64,000 nucleotides of DNA from Actinomycetales bacterium. GTDB taxonomy: Bacteria > Actinomycetota > Actinomycetes > Actinomycetales > Kineosporiaceae. Under the pieces are notes generated by a model, which was not told the DNA's origin, searched no databases, and saw nothing but the letters and a program-made list of their open reading frames with translations. Shown piece by piece: positions 7,254 to 15,690 of this stretch (its first letter is position 1; each line of letters starts with the position of its first letter). The stretch is taken from assembly GCA_012719445.1 (NCBI GenBank), contig JAAYAH010000037.1:62001-126000 (forward strand). Direction: 5' to 3'. The position numbers and the translations under genes are program-made.

Positions 7254-9527
7254 TCAGCGGCCGAGCGGTTGCCAGACGGTGGTGTGCCGGCAGGCGGCCA
7301 GGACCAGCTCCGGCCAGGCCCGGGAATCGGGCGCGGTGACCACGGCGTCGAGCTCCGAGTGGTCCAGCAGCAGCGCCGCCGTCGTCCCGTCGCGGTCCGG
7401 GAGCAGGGTGACCAGCCCGGACGGTGCTCCGGCGGCTCCGAGCGCCTCCGTCAGGGCGGCCACCGTGGTGTCCGGGGTCCCCGGCGGCGCGACCGCGACG
7501 CAGCTGTTGCCGATCACCAGCAGCAGGGCCAGCGCACCGAGCAGGCGTGGGAGCGAGCCGGGGCCGGGGGCGAGCAGCGCGACCACGCCGAGCGGGGCGG
7601 TGACCGTGGTGCGCAGGTGCACGCCGTCCCCGGAGCGGCCGTCACCACCGGTCGCCGGGTCGGCGAGGACGGCGGCGACCCGGGGGAGGGCGTCGCCCCA
7701 GCCGGAGAGCCCGGTCCAGGCGGCGACCACCGCGGGCAGCTCCTCGCCGGAGATCCCGGGCAGCCGGTCGGCGTTGCGGGTCAGCTCCGCGGCGACCCGA
7801 TGGAGGGTGTGTCCGCGGTCCGCCGCGGGCAGCGCGTCCCAGGCCGGGGTCGCGGACCTGGCCGCGGCGACGGCATCCCGGACTGCATTCCGGACGGCGT
7901 CCCTGGCGGGTCCGTCGGGAACCGCATCTCCGCGCGGGAGGTCCCCGTCCGTGAGGTGCCCGTCCGTGACGCCGTCGGGCGGGCAGCCTCCGCGCAGGAA
8001 GGAGGAGACCCCCCGGCCGACGCAGCCCGGTCCGGACGGCGCGGGGGCCGAGGGACCGATCCGGTCGCCGGTACCGACCCACACCTCGGCGACCGGCAGC
8101 CGGCTCGCCGTCCACAGTGCCCGGGAGCCCTTCTCGCTCCACACCGCGGCGCACCCGGCGCCGGCGCCCCGGGACCGGACCACACCACCCGCCAGGGCGA
8201 GGCACTCCTCCGGGGTGCGGAAGGTGCGGACCACGAGCACCGGGCCGCCGGTGGCGTCGAGGGTCAGCGGGTCGTCCGGCGGCAGGTCGGTGACCAGCGT
8301 CGGCGGGAGCCAGCACCCGCGTTCCGGCCACCCGCCGGGAGGCGGGGCGGGGCTCCACCGGCCCGCGCCGCCGGCCACCGCCGCGTCGAGCCGCCGGAGG
8401 GTGCGGTCCCGTCGCGTCGCGGAGGTCATCGGGCCGAGATCGGTGTTGCGATCGAGCGGGTCGCCGACCCGCAGCGCCGTCATCCGCCACCGCAGCCGGT
8501 CGAGGACCTCGTCGGCGACGCTCTCCTGCACCAGCAGCACCGGCCCCGGTCGCAGCGGCAGCGCGTGCCCGGCGAGCACGCCGCCGACGACACCCTCGAC
8601 CGCGTCGTCCAGGGGCGCGTCCCGGTAGAGGACCGTCACCCCGGCGACGACAGGCCGGGCGGTCATGGCGGTCCTGGTGCCGGCCGCGGTCCCGGCGACC
8701 CGTCGGCAGGCCTCCGCCGGACCGGTCACCGCGACCAGGTCGACGCCGTCCCGCACCGCCAGGGCGGCGAGGTCGTCGTCGGCGGCGGGCACCACGCCGA
8801 GCAGTCCCGCGGGCAGGCCGGCGTCGCGGGCGATCCCGGCCAGGAACAGCGCGGTCAGCGGGGTGCGCCGCGAGGGCAGGACCACCACTCCGTTGCCCGC
8901 GGCGAGGGCGGGGAGGACCGCCTCCGCCAGGGTGCGCAGTGGCGCGTCGTCCCCCGGCAGCACGGCGACGACGCCGAACGGCCCCGGCCCGTCGTCCCCG
9001 TCGTCCTCGGGCGACGGGACGGGACTGCCCGGCCACCTCGGGAGGGTCGGCCGGTCGGCCCGACCTGCCGCGGCGACGGCGCGGGCCGCCACCAGCCTCG
9101 CCTCCACCTCCCGGGCCCAGGTGACGGGAGTCCCGGCGCCGAGGGATTCCACGACGGCGAGGTCGTCCCCGCGGCGGTCGAGTTCGGTCGCGAGGCGGCG
9201 CAGGTGGTCCGCGCGCCGGAACCCCGGAAGGAACCGCCACGAGTCCTGCCACGCCCGCCGGGTCGCCGCCACCGCGCGGTCGACGTCCCGCCCGTCGCCG
9301 ACGGCCACTTGGGAGAGCACCTCGCCGGTGGCCGGATCGCACACCTCCGCCGTGGCACCTCCTGCCGCCTCGACCTCCTCGCCGCCGATGACCAGCCCGT
9401 ACCCGGCGGCGGGCAGGCCTGCGGGACGGGGAACGAGGGCCGGGGACGCGCAGAGCCGCGGCAGGCCCTCCGCGGCAGCCGGCGACGGGACGTCGCGTGG
9501 GTCGGGTACCAGGCGCACCGTCACCAC
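7254..9527 (-). CDS. Fused ALDH-like protein, catalytic residues missing
   Basis: A 757-residue protein made of one nearly complete aldehyde dehydrogenase fold (about 45-505) and a second, partial one (about 550-757). ALDH landmarks are recognisable: EVCDPATGEVLSQVAVGDGRDVDRAV, PFGVVAVLPGD, ALAAGNGVVVLPS and NTDLGPM. The expected catalytic Cys is replaced by Leu323 (AGHALPLRPGP where GQxC is usual), the cofactor Lys by Leu217, and the LELGG Glu block is not visible (MTARPVVAG). The second copy covers mainly the cofactor-binding half, and it also lacks the Lys (NSCVAVAPP). The gene starts inside the end of deoC (GTG at 9527 or 9524 against the deoC TGA at 9523-9521), so the two are translationally coupled. 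It is either a pseudo-enzyme with a structural or channelling role or a highly divergent activity. Confidence 0.8.
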   Translation of the reverse strand: MVTVRLVPDPRDVPSPAAAEGLPRLCASPALVPRPAGLPAAGYGLVIGGEEVEAAGGATAEVCDPATGEVLSQVAVGDGRDVDRAVAATRRAWQDSWRFLPGFRRADHLRRLATELDRRGDDLAVVESLGAGTPVTWAREVEARLVAARAVAAAGRADRPTLPRWPGSPVPSPEDDGDDGPGPFGVVAVLPGDDAPLRTLAEAVLPALAAGNGVVVLPSRRTPLTALFLAGIARDAGLPAGLLGVVPAADDDLAALAVRDGVDLVAVTGPAEACRRVAGTAAGTRTAMTARPVVAGVTVLYRDAPLDDAVEGVVGGVLAGHALPLRPGPVLLVQESVADEVLDRLRWRMTALRVGDPLDRNTDLGPMTSATRRDRTLRRLDAAVAGGAGRWSPAPPPGGWPERGCWLPPTLVTDLPPDDPLTLDATGGPVLVVRTFRTPEECLALAGGVVRSRGAGAGCAAVWSEKGSRALWTASRLPVAEVWVGTGDRIGPSAPAPSGPGCVGRGVSSFLRGGCPPDGVTDGHLTDGDLPRGDAVPDGPARDAVRNAVRDAVAAARSATPAWDALPAADRGHTLHRVAAELTRNADRLPGISGEELPAVVAAWTGLSGWGDALPRVAAVLADPATGGDGRSGDGVHLRTTVTAPLGVVALLAPGPGSLPRLLGALALLLVIGNSCVAVAPPGTPDTTVAALTEALGAAGAPSGLVTLLPDRDGTTAALLLDHSELDAVVTAPDSRAWPELVLAACRHTTVWQPLGR

Positions 9528-10513
9528 CCTGCCCCGGGCGCGGGACGGCGGGCCGCCGTCCGCTGCCGCACCACGTCCCGGAGCAGCCCGGATGCGCCGA
9601 ACCGGAACAGGTCCGGCTCCAGCCAGGCGGTGCCGGCAGTCTCCTCGGCGAGCACCAGGTAGCGGAGGGCGTCGGCCGCGGTGCGGATCCCGCCGGCGAC
9701 CTTCACCCCGACCCTCCGACCGGTGAGGGTCGCCCAGTCACGGACGGCGGCCAGCATGACCAGGGCCGCCTCCGGGGTCGCGGCGGGGGAGATCTTCCCG
9801 GTGCTGGTCTTGATCATGTCGGCTCCGCCGAGCATGGCCAGCCAGGAGGCGTCCCGGATCGCGTCGGGGTCGCCCAGCTCACCGGTCTCCAGGATCACCT
9901 TGAGCCGCACCGGCTTCCTCCCCTCCGGCACGGCGTGGCAGATCTCCCTCACCGCCGTGACCTGCTCGACGACGAGCCCGTACCGACCGCCGAGGAACGC
10001 GCCCCGGTCGATGACCATGTCCACCTCGTCCGCCCCGGCGAGCACGGCGATCCGGGTGTCGGCGAGTCTGACCGCCGACGAGGCCCGGCCGCTCGGGAAG
10101 GCCGTCACCACCGCCGCGACCCGCACCGGGGCGGGGGGCTGGTCCGTTGCGTCCGCGGCGCGCAGCGGGACGACGGGTCGCAGCGCCTCGACGGCCACCG
10201 GGACCAGGTCTCCGTAGACGCACACGGCGGCGACGGTCGGGCAGTCCGGGTCACGGGGGTCGGGACGCCGGGCCGCCGCACACAGCGCGCGGACCGTGGC
10301 CGGGGTGTCCGAGCCCTCGAGGGTGGTCAGATCGGTCAGCCGGATCACCAGGTCGAGGGCCAGGACACGTGACGCGCCCTCCGGTACCCGGGTGGACAGC
10401 CGGGCGGCCCGGGCCACCAGCCCTGCCTCGTCCACCCCGGGGAGTCCCCGGAGCCAGCGGTGCAGGGAGGCGTCGTCGAGCGAGCTCACGAGGGAGCCGG
10501 AGGCCGGGACCAT
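9521..10513 (-). CDS. deoC: Deoxyribose-phosphate aldolase
   Basis: DERA, a class I aldolase that splits 2-deoxy-D-ribose-5-phosphate into acetaldehyde and glyceraldehyde-3-phosphate in deoxynucleoside catabolism. From the ATG at 10513 the protein has 330 residues. The Schiff-base lysine is Lys235 in ADMIKTSTGK, the proton-relay lysine is Lys271 in VGVKVAGGIR, and the acidic residue lies in ADEVDMVIDRGA. A GTG at 10555 would add 14 residues rich in Pro and Arg and looks less likely. The gene leads an operon with the ALDH-like and S66 genes. The phosphomutase and purine nucleoside phosphorylase that would supply its substrate lie 2 to 5 kb away. Confidence 0.93.
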   Translation of the reverse strand: MVPASGSLVSSLDDASLHRWLRGLPGVDEAGLVARAARLSTRVPEGASRVLALDLVIRLTDLTTLEGSDTPATVRALCAAARRPDPRDPDCPTVAAVCVYGDLVPVAVEALRPVVPLRAADATDQPPAPVRVAAVVTAFPSGRASSAVRLADTRIAVLAGADEVDMVIDRGAFLGGRYGLVVEQVTAVREICHAVPEGRKPVRLKVILETGELGDPDAIRDASWLAMLGGADMIKTSTGKISPAATPEAALVMLAAVRDWATLTGRRVGVKVAGGIRTAADALRYLVLAEETAGTAWLEPDLFRFGASGLLRDVVRQRTAARRPAPGAGW

Positions 10514-10663
10514 GTCCGGATCGCTGCTCCTTCCGGGAGGCGGGCGGAGGGGCACCGCGGAGCCGGTCGGGCGGTCGCGGTCGGTCCGCGGCGCAGACTA
10601 CCCGGCACCGGTGACGCTGCCGGTGTCCGCGACGTCGTGGTGCCTGGGTGTCTCCGGTGTCCC

Positions 10664-10755
10664 TCCGGTGCCCGCGGTGTCTCCGGTGCCCGCGGTGTCT
10701 CCGGTGTCCGCGGTGTCTCCGGTGCCCGCGGTGTCTCCGGTGTCCGCGAAGCCGT
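10664..10755. repeat. 18-bp minisatellite in the deoC upstream spacer
   Basis: About five copies of an 18-bp unit (CCGGTGCCCGCGGTGTCT and one-base variants) fill part of the 380-bp spacer between deoC and the divergent PH-domain gene. ORFs can be drawn through it on both strands (a CPRCLR repeat on plus, a TGDTAG repeat on minus), but neither has a supported start. The rest of the spacer (10514-10892) shows no gene. Confidence 0.8.
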
Positions 10756-10892
10756 GGAGTCCCGGTGCCCGCGGTGCCTCCGGTGTCCTCATGGCAGCGG
10801 ACCCGGCGTCCCGCGCGTCAGCCCGGCTCGCCTCACCGCTCGTGGATCGCCGGTCGGAGGGGGAGCGGTGCGGGCGTGGCAGGGTTGGCGGT

Positions 10893-11651
10893 GTGAACGG
10901 GCGGCGGGTCTACTGGTCGGCGACGGCGCGCGGAGCCGCCCTGGCCTACCTGGCGTTCGCGTGCTGGTGGCTGGTCGCGGTCCTCGTCGACGGCTCCGGC
11001 GAGGACCTGCTGGGCGTGGCGCCGTGGCTGCTCCTGGTGGGAGTCCTCGTCCACGCGGTGCTGTGGCGCCCGGTGGTGATTGTCGACGACGACGGGGTCG
11101 AACTGCGCAACGTGGTCCGCGACGTCCGGGTCCCGTGGTCGGAGCTGACGGAGGTGGAGACCCGCTACGCGCTCACCCTGGTCACCCGGGGCGGCCGGTT
11201 CCGAAGCTGGGCCGCCGCCGCCCCGGGACGTCCGGGTCTGCTGCGACGGGGGACCTGCCCGGGGGCGGACCGTGGGCTGCACGGTTCCCGTGGCCTCTCC
11301 GCGGAGCACGAACTGCCCGATCCTCGATGGACTCCCGGTCGGCAGGCGGGGACGGCGGCCAGTCGGGACCTGCGGGCCGACTCCGGTGCGGCGGCGTTCC
11401 TGATCGAGCAGAGGTGGGCCGCCTGGCGGGACGCGGTGGGAAGCCGGGTCCCTGCACCCCACGAGGCAGGACCGCGCACGGCAGTGCCTGACGACGCAGT
11501 GCCCGACGATGCGGGGTCTCGCGACGAGGAGCACCGGCAGCCGGGTCCGAGCCGGGGATGCTCCGGTCCCGAGGTGCGGTGGGCCCGAGTGGTCCTGGTC
11601 CTGGGCGCCGGAGCCGTGGCGTCGGTGGTCGTCACCCGGGTCCTGGGCTGA
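10893..11651 (+). CDS. Membrane protein with bacterial PH-like domain
   Basis: A 252-residue membrane protein of unknown function. Two N-terminal hydrophobic segments (AALAYLAFACWWLVAVLV and LLGVAPWLLLVGVLVHAVLW) are followed by a small beta domain resembling bacterial PH domains (VVIVDDDGVELRNVVRDVRVPWSELTEVE in the sequence, here abbreviated by its key VPWSEL turn). A long polar, Asp/Pro-rich region and a final hydrophobic segment (VVLVLGAGAVASVVVTRVLG) close the protein. CAGGGT at 10880-10885 lies 7 nt before the GTG, supporting a leaderless start. An 18-bp stretch of its 3' end is repeated 35 bp further on. Confidence 0.72.
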   Translation: MNGRRVYWSATARGAALAYLAFACWWLVAVLVDGSGEDLLGVAPWLLLVGVLVHAVLWRPVVIVDDDGVELRNVVRDVRVPWSELTEVETRYALTLVTRGGRFRSWAAAAPGRPGLLRRGTCPGADRGLHGSRGLSAEHELPDPRWTPGRQAGTAASRDLRADSGAAAFLIEQRWAAWRDAVGSRVPAPHEAGPRTAVPDDAVPDDAGSRDEEHRQPGPSRGCSGPEVRWARVVLVLGAGAVASVVVTRVLG

Positions 11652-11682
11652 ACCCCCGGGAGGCCGTCACCCGGGTCCTGGG
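11630..11682. repeat. 18-bp direct repeat flanking the stop codon
   Basis: The sequence CGTCACCCGGGTCCTGGG at 11630-11647 (last codons of the PH-domain gene) recurs at 11665-11682, abutting the stop codon of the convergent TPR gene. It is another copy of a gene end placed into the adjoining spacer. Confidence 0.75.
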
Positions 11683-11683
11683 G

Positions 11684-12175
11684 TCAGGCGCCCCGCTTGC
11701 GCATCCGGTTGAGCAGGGACCTGCGCCCGGCCGACGTCCTCGGCCTCTCCCGGGACCAGGAACCGGTGGCCGGGCGGCACTCGAGCAGACGGTCACGGGC
11801 ACCGGGCATCCGTGGGTCGGCGGCGAGCGCCCGGGACAGCCACTCCCTGGCCTGGTGGGTCTCGCCCAACTCCAGGAGCGCGACGCCGACGTCGTAGCAG
11901 GTGGTCCCGTCGAGGGGCTCGGGGGACGGGAGCATGCTCAGCTCCGTCGACGCCCCCAGGGGATCGCCACCCTTGAGCAGGGCCACGCCGAGCAGGAACC
12001 GGGCTCGCGCGTCCTCCGGCGAGAGCCTCAACCGCCGGCGCAGGGCGCGTGCGGCGTCCTCGTAGCACCCCTCGTCGAGGAGTTGTCGGCCGACGTCGAG
12101 GAGGGTCGGCGCCCGCTGTCGGGAGTGCGCTTGGTCGTCGCCTGTGGAGTCTCCGGCTCCGGACGCGGGCACCAT
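11684..12175 (-). CDS. Small TPR protein
   Basis: A soluble protein of about 163 residues with roughly three tetratricopeptide-like helix pairs: LLDEGCYEDAARALRRRLRLSPEDARARFLLGVALL (from about 32), GTTCYDVGVALLELGETHQAREWLSRALAADPRMPG, and the segment linking them. TPR domains mediate protein-protein contacts, and no catalytic domain is present. The C-terminus is strongly basic (RSLLNRMRKRG). AGGAGG is only 3 nt from the ATG at 12175, so the GTG one codon later (12172) may be the true start. An AT-richer stretch around 12280-12300 could hold its promoter. The partner protein is unknown. Confidence 0.72.
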   Translation of the reverse strand: MVPASGAGDSTGDDQAHSRQRAPTLLDVGRQLLDEGCYEDAARALRRRLRLSPEDARARFLLGVALLKGGDPLGASTELSMLPSPEPLDGTTCYDVGVALLELGETHQAREWLSRALAADPRMPGARDRLLECRPATGSWSRERPRTSAGRRSLLNRMRKRGA

Positions 12176-12409
12176 GGACCTCCTTGTGAGTGGTCGTGCG
12201 CCTCCATCACGGCGTCAGCCCGTACCCGATCACGCCGTGGGACGTCGCCCAGACGCCCCGCAGACCTTCTCACTCCTGCTTATCGAGTTATACCTGTTCG
12301 GGTGCGGGTGCGCGGCACGAACGGACGAGGTGCAGCCCCGAGTCGGATACCGAAATGTTCCGGAAGGGGGAAATACCCGCCCCGGTAGGGTGTGTGCCGA
12401 TCCGAGCCG

Positions 12410-14332
12410 TCACCGGGCGTCGACGAGTCGGGACAAGTCGGCAGCAGCGCCCCGCAGCAGTCCCCTCGCGGCGGCCCGGTCCGACGACAGTGATCTCCCC
12501 GGGGCCGGGGCGACGACCTCCAGGTAGCACTTGAGCTTGGGCTCCGTCCCGCTGGGTCGGACGATGACGCGGAGGCCGTCCGCGGTGCGGAACCGCAGGG
12601 CGTCGGTCGCCGGGAGGTGGGAGCCCGCCTCCGGCCGGGTGAGGTCGTCGACGGAGGTGACCTTCCCCGGGCCGATCCGAGCGGGCGGTCGGTGCCGGAG
12701 TCGGGCCATGGCGGCGTCGGCGCCCCGGCGGCCCGTGAATCGGATTGCGAGGGCGTCGGTCAGGTGCACCCCGTAGCGGCGGTCCAGGTCGTCGAGGGCG
12801 TCGTCGACGGTCCGGCCGACGGCCTTCAGCCGGGCGACGAGCTCGGCCAGCAGCAGCGTCGCCGTGATCCCGTCCTTGTCCCGGACCAGGTCCGGGGCGA
12901 CGCAGTAGCCGAGGGCCTCCTCGTAGGCGTAGGTCAGCCCGGGGACCCGGGCCAGCCACTTGAACCCGGTCAGGGTCTCCACATGGCGGCAGCCGTGGGC
13001 CGAGGCGATCGTGCGGAGCCGCTGCGAGGACACCACCGAACAGGCGATCACGGCCGTCGTGCCGACGTCCTCCCGCGAGCGCCGGTCGAGCAGGTGCTCG
13101 GCGAGCAGGCAGCCGAGCTCGTCGCCGCTCAGCAGCCGCCACCCGCCCGGGTCCGGTGCCGGTATCGCGGCGGCGCACCGGTCGGCGTCGGGGTCGGTGG
13201 CGACGACGAGGTCCGCGCCGTGCCGGCTCGCGGTGGCCACGGCGAGGTCGAGGGCGCCGGGCTCCTCCGGGTTGGGGTAGGGCACGGTGGGGAAGCGGGG
13301 GTCGGGTTCGGCCTGCTCGGCGACCATCCGCGGGGTCGGGAACCCGGCTCCGACCAGGGCAGCCGACAGCAGCCGGCCACCCACCCCGTGCAGCGGGGTG
13401 ATCACCAGGGACAGGTCGCGCGGGCTCGCCGGGTCGAGGAGACCGACGGCCGCATCGAGGTACTCCGCGACGACGCCGTCGTCGAGCATCCGCCAGCCTT
13501 CGTCCGCGATCGGCACCTCACCGGTCCGGCCCACGGCCGCGATGTGACCGGCGATCTCGGTGTCGGCGGGCGGCACGATCTGGACCCCCCTGCCGTCCGG
13601 CCCCTCGGTCCGCCCTCCCCGGTAGACCTTGTACCCGTTGTCCTCCGCCGGGTTGTGACTGGCCGTGACCATGACTCCGGCGTCGGCGTCCAGCCACCGG
13701 ACGGCGAAGGCGAGCACCGGTGTCGGCAGGGCCTCGGGGAGCAGCAGGGCCGTGCACCCGGCCGCGGTGAGCACCCCGCAGGTGTCCCGGGCGAAGGCCG
13801 CCGAGCCGCGTCGGGCGTCGTGGCCGACGACCACCCGGGGGGTCCCGGGAACCGTCCGGTGGAGCTGGGCCGCCAGCCCAGCCGCCGCCCGGATGACGAC
13901 GGTGCGGTTCATCCGGTTCGGTCCAGCCCCCATCCGGCCGCGCAGCCCGGCGGTCCCGAACCGGAGCTGCCCGTCGAACCGGTCGGCGAGGTCGGCGCGA
14001 GCGGCCTCGGCACCGGCGCCGCCGGCCGCCCGGGCCAGGAGGTCGTCGAGCTCGGCCCGGGTGTCGGGGTCCGGGTCGTCGTCCCGCCAGGAGAGCACCC
14101 GGGACCGGAGGTCCTCCCAGCCCGGCCCATCGGTCGCCGGTCCACCCGGCGCCGTGCCGTCCGGTGTCACCGTCGCACTGGGCGTCGGCCCATCGATCGC
14201 CGGCCCATCGATCGCCGGCCCATCGGTCGCCGGGCCACCCGGTGCCGTCGCGTCCGGCGTCGACGGGTTCGGCCTCGGTGCGCCGGACGACCCTGTGCTC
14301 GGCTCCGCCTCGCCCCTGGGGTGGTCGCTCAC
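12410..14332 (-). CDS. pmmB: Phosphohexomutase / phosphopentomutase (PmmB type)
   Basis: An alpha-D-phosphohexomutase family enzyme that moves phosphate between C1 and C6 (or C5) of sugar phosphates. Four signature loops are intact: the phosphoserine TASHNP, the metal loop DPDADRC, the sugar-binding YEEALGYC and the phosphate-binding RPSGTEPKLK. About 640 residues follow from the GTG at 14332; a GTG at 14386 would add 18. The first 70 or so residues are low complexity with repeats of GPAIDGP, encoded by an in-frame tandem repeat near 14180-14250, and precede the usual domain 1. Lying between deoC and the purine nucleoside phosphorylase, it is a good candidate for the (deoxy)ribose-1-phosphate mutase of nucleoside salvage. 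Phosphomannomutase activity remains possible. Confidence 0.87.
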   Translation of the reverse strand: MSDHPRGEAEPSTGSSGAPRPNPSTPDATAPGGPATDGPAIDGPAIDGPTPSATVTPDGTAPGGPATDGPGWEDLRSRVLSWRDDDPDPDTRAELDDLLARAAGGAGAEAARADLADRFDGQLRFGTAGLRGRMGAGPNRMNRTVVIRAAAGLAAQLHRTVPGTPRVVVGHDARRGSAAFARDTCGVLTAAGCTALLLPEALPTPVLAFAVRWLDADAGVMVTASHNPAEDNGYKVYRGGRTEGPDGRGVQIVPPADTEIAGHIAAVGRTGEVPIADEGWRMLDDGVVAEYLDAAVGLLDPASPRDLSLVITPLHGVGGRLLSAALVGAGFPTPRMVAEQAEPDPRFPTVPYPNPEEPGALDLAVATASRHGADLVVATDPDADRCAAAIPAPDPGGWRLLSGDELGCLLAEHLLDRRSREDVGTTAVIACSVVSSQRLRTIASAHGCRHVETLTGFKWLARVPGLTYAYEEALGYCVAPDLVRDKDGITATLLLAELVARLKAVGRTVDDALDDLDRRYGVHLTDALAIRFTGRRGADAAMARLRHRPPARIGPGKVTSVDDLTRPEAGSHLPATDALRFRTADGLRVIVRPSGTEPKLKCYLEVVAPAPGRSLSSDRAAARGLLRGAAADLSRLVDAR

Positions 14333-14495
14333 CCGGGCACGGTACCCGGTCGCCGTGCCCGCACCTCGCTCATCGTCATGGGGCACGACCGGTACAGGTC
14401 TCGGGGCTCGGCCTGTGCCCGGACAGGTCCGGGTCGAGGTGCGGCCGGTGCGCGGATCGGCCCTGGTCGAGGCGTGCCACCGTTACCGTGGGGCC

Positions 14496-15407
14496 GTGAT
14501 CCGGGATCCCTCCACCGACCTCGACGACCCCGCGACCGACCCGACGGACCTCGCCCGCCTCGCCGCCGAGGAGATCGCCGCGGCCACCGGCTCTGACCGG
14601 CACGACATCGTCCTCGTCGCCGGGTCCGGCTGGGCGGAGGCCATGGCGACCGTGGGGGAGTGCGTGGCGGAACTGCCCGCGGCGGAGATCACCGGCTTCG
14701 CCCCGTCCGCGGTGCCGGGACACCGGGGGGTGATCCGCTCGGTCCTGGTCCGTGCAGGACCAGCCGTCGACGACGACGCAGCCGCCGTCCGTGATGGTGG
14801 GATCGACGCTGCTGCCGACCGCGACGCTGCCCCCGTTCGCAGGGTCCTGGTGCTCGGCTGTCGCAGCCACCTCTACGAGGGCCGGGGAGTCCGCGCGGTG
14901 GCGCACGGGGTCCGCACCGCCGCAGCCGCGGGATGCTCGGTCGCCGTGCTCACCAACGGGTGCGGGAGCATCGACGTCTCCTGGCCGCCGGGGACCCTCG
15001 TCCTCATCGGCGACCACATCAACCTCACCGGGGCCTCGCCCCTGGAGGGTCCCCGCTTCCTCGACCTGAGCGAGGCCTACGCGTCGAGGCTGCGTGCGCT
15101 GTGCCGGACCGTGGACCCGTCCCTGCCGGAGGGCGTCTACGTGCAGTTCCGCGGTCCCGCCTTCGAGACCCCGGCCGAGGTCCGGATGGCTGCCGCCCTC
15201 GGCGGGCACCTGGTCGGGATGTCGACGGCGCTGGAGACGGTCGCCGCGCGGGAGGCCGGTCTGGACGTGCTGGGCCTGTCCCTGGTGACGAACCCGGCGG
15301 CCGGGGTCACCTCCGCTCCCCTCCACCACACGGAGGTGCTGGCCGCCGGGCGGTCCGCGGCGGACCGGCTCGCCGACTTCCTGGCCCGGGTGCTCCCTCT
15401 GCTGTAG
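14496..15407 (+). CDS. Purine nucleoside phosphorylase
   Basis: A 303-residue trimeric-type (family 2) purine nucleoside phosphorylase, which converts purine (deoxy)nucleosides and phosphate to base and (deoxy)ribose-1-phosphate. Family motifs: VLVAGSGWAE, GCRSHLYEGRG (phosphate-binding His), LTNGCGSID, GDHINLTGASPLEG, GVYVQFRGPAFETPAEVRM and VGMSTALE, ending with LVTNPAAG, which carries the purine-binding Asn. A loop at about 90-112 is unusually rich in Asp/Ala. TACCGT at 14484-14489 lies 6 nt before the GTG, consistent with a leaderless mRNA. It is divergent from the phosphomutase, which would use its product. Confidence 0.9.
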   Translation: MIRDPSTDLDDPATDPTDLARLAAEEIAAATGSDRHDIVLVAGSGWAEAMATVGECVAELPAAEITGFAPSAVPGHRGVIRSVLVRAGPAVDDDAAAVRDGGIDAAADRDAAPVRRVLVLGCRSHLYEGRGVRAVAHGVRTAAAAGCSVAVLTNGCGSIDVSWPPGTLVLIGDHINLTGASPLEGPRFLDLSEAYASRLRALCRTVDPSLPEGVYVQFRGPAFETPAEVRMAAALGGHLVGMSTALETVAAREAGLDVLGLSLVTNPAAGVTSAPLHHTEVLAAGRSAADRLADFLARVLPLL

Positions 15408-15420
15408 GTCTCGTCCCGGA

Positions 15421-15462
15421 GGTCTCTGGCCTCGTCCCGGAGGTCTCTGGTCTCCTCCGGGA
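15421..15462. repeat. 21-bp tandem repeat
   Basis: Two copies of a 21-bp unit (15421-15441 and 15442-15462, differing at about three bases), preceded by a partial copy that merges into the end of the purine nucleoside phosphorylase gene. Confidence 0.65.
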
Positions 15463-15526
15463 GGTCCCGCCGCCTGCCCCTGGCCGGTGTCCCCTGCCCG
15501 CAGCGGCTCCACCGTCCGCACATTGG

Positions 15527-15579
15527 CATGATCTTGGTGGATCCGAACCGGATGCTGTGCCGAATCCACCAAGATCATG
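15527..15579. repeat. 53-bp palindromic element, copy B
   Basis: Inverted repeat with 19-bp arms (15527-15545, 15561-15579; one mismatch) and a 15-nt loop. The left arm is CATGATCTTGGTGGATCCG. It lies between convergent genes (PNP and the MmpL-type exporter), where it could act as a terminator. Same geometry as the copies at 1806 and 53241. Confidence 0.9.
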
Positions 15580-15590
15580 GTGCTCCACCT

Positions 15591-15690
15591 CGTACCGACG
15601 GGGTCAGCCCGTACCGACGGGGTCAGCCCGTACCGACGGGACCACCCCGCACCGACGGGACCACCCCGCACCGACGACGTCAGCTCACGC
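15591..15690. repeat. 19-bp tandem repeat overlapping the MmpL gene end
   Basis: Five copies of a 19-bp unit (CGTACCGACGGGGTCAGCC and variants) run from 15591 to 15685. The last one contains the stop codon of the MmpL-type exporter gene. It looks like an iterated copy of the gene's 3' end. Confidence 0.8.

Noticed and set aside
6237-9662. An open frame of 1141 codons on the plus strand across the S66 and ALDH-like genes
   Set aside because: Shadow of the minus-strand genes; no start signal and no recognisable domain. The same applies to the 989-codon frame at 14933-17902 and the 1255-codon minus frame at 59437-63204.
10598-10896. Small repeat proteins: CPRCLR repeats on plus (10648-10896) and TGDTAG repeats on minus (10598-10792)
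   Set aside because: Both are translations of an 18-bp minisatellite. Neither has a Shine-Dalgarno or leaderless -10 signal at a start codon, and there is no sequence beyond the repeat to support a protein.
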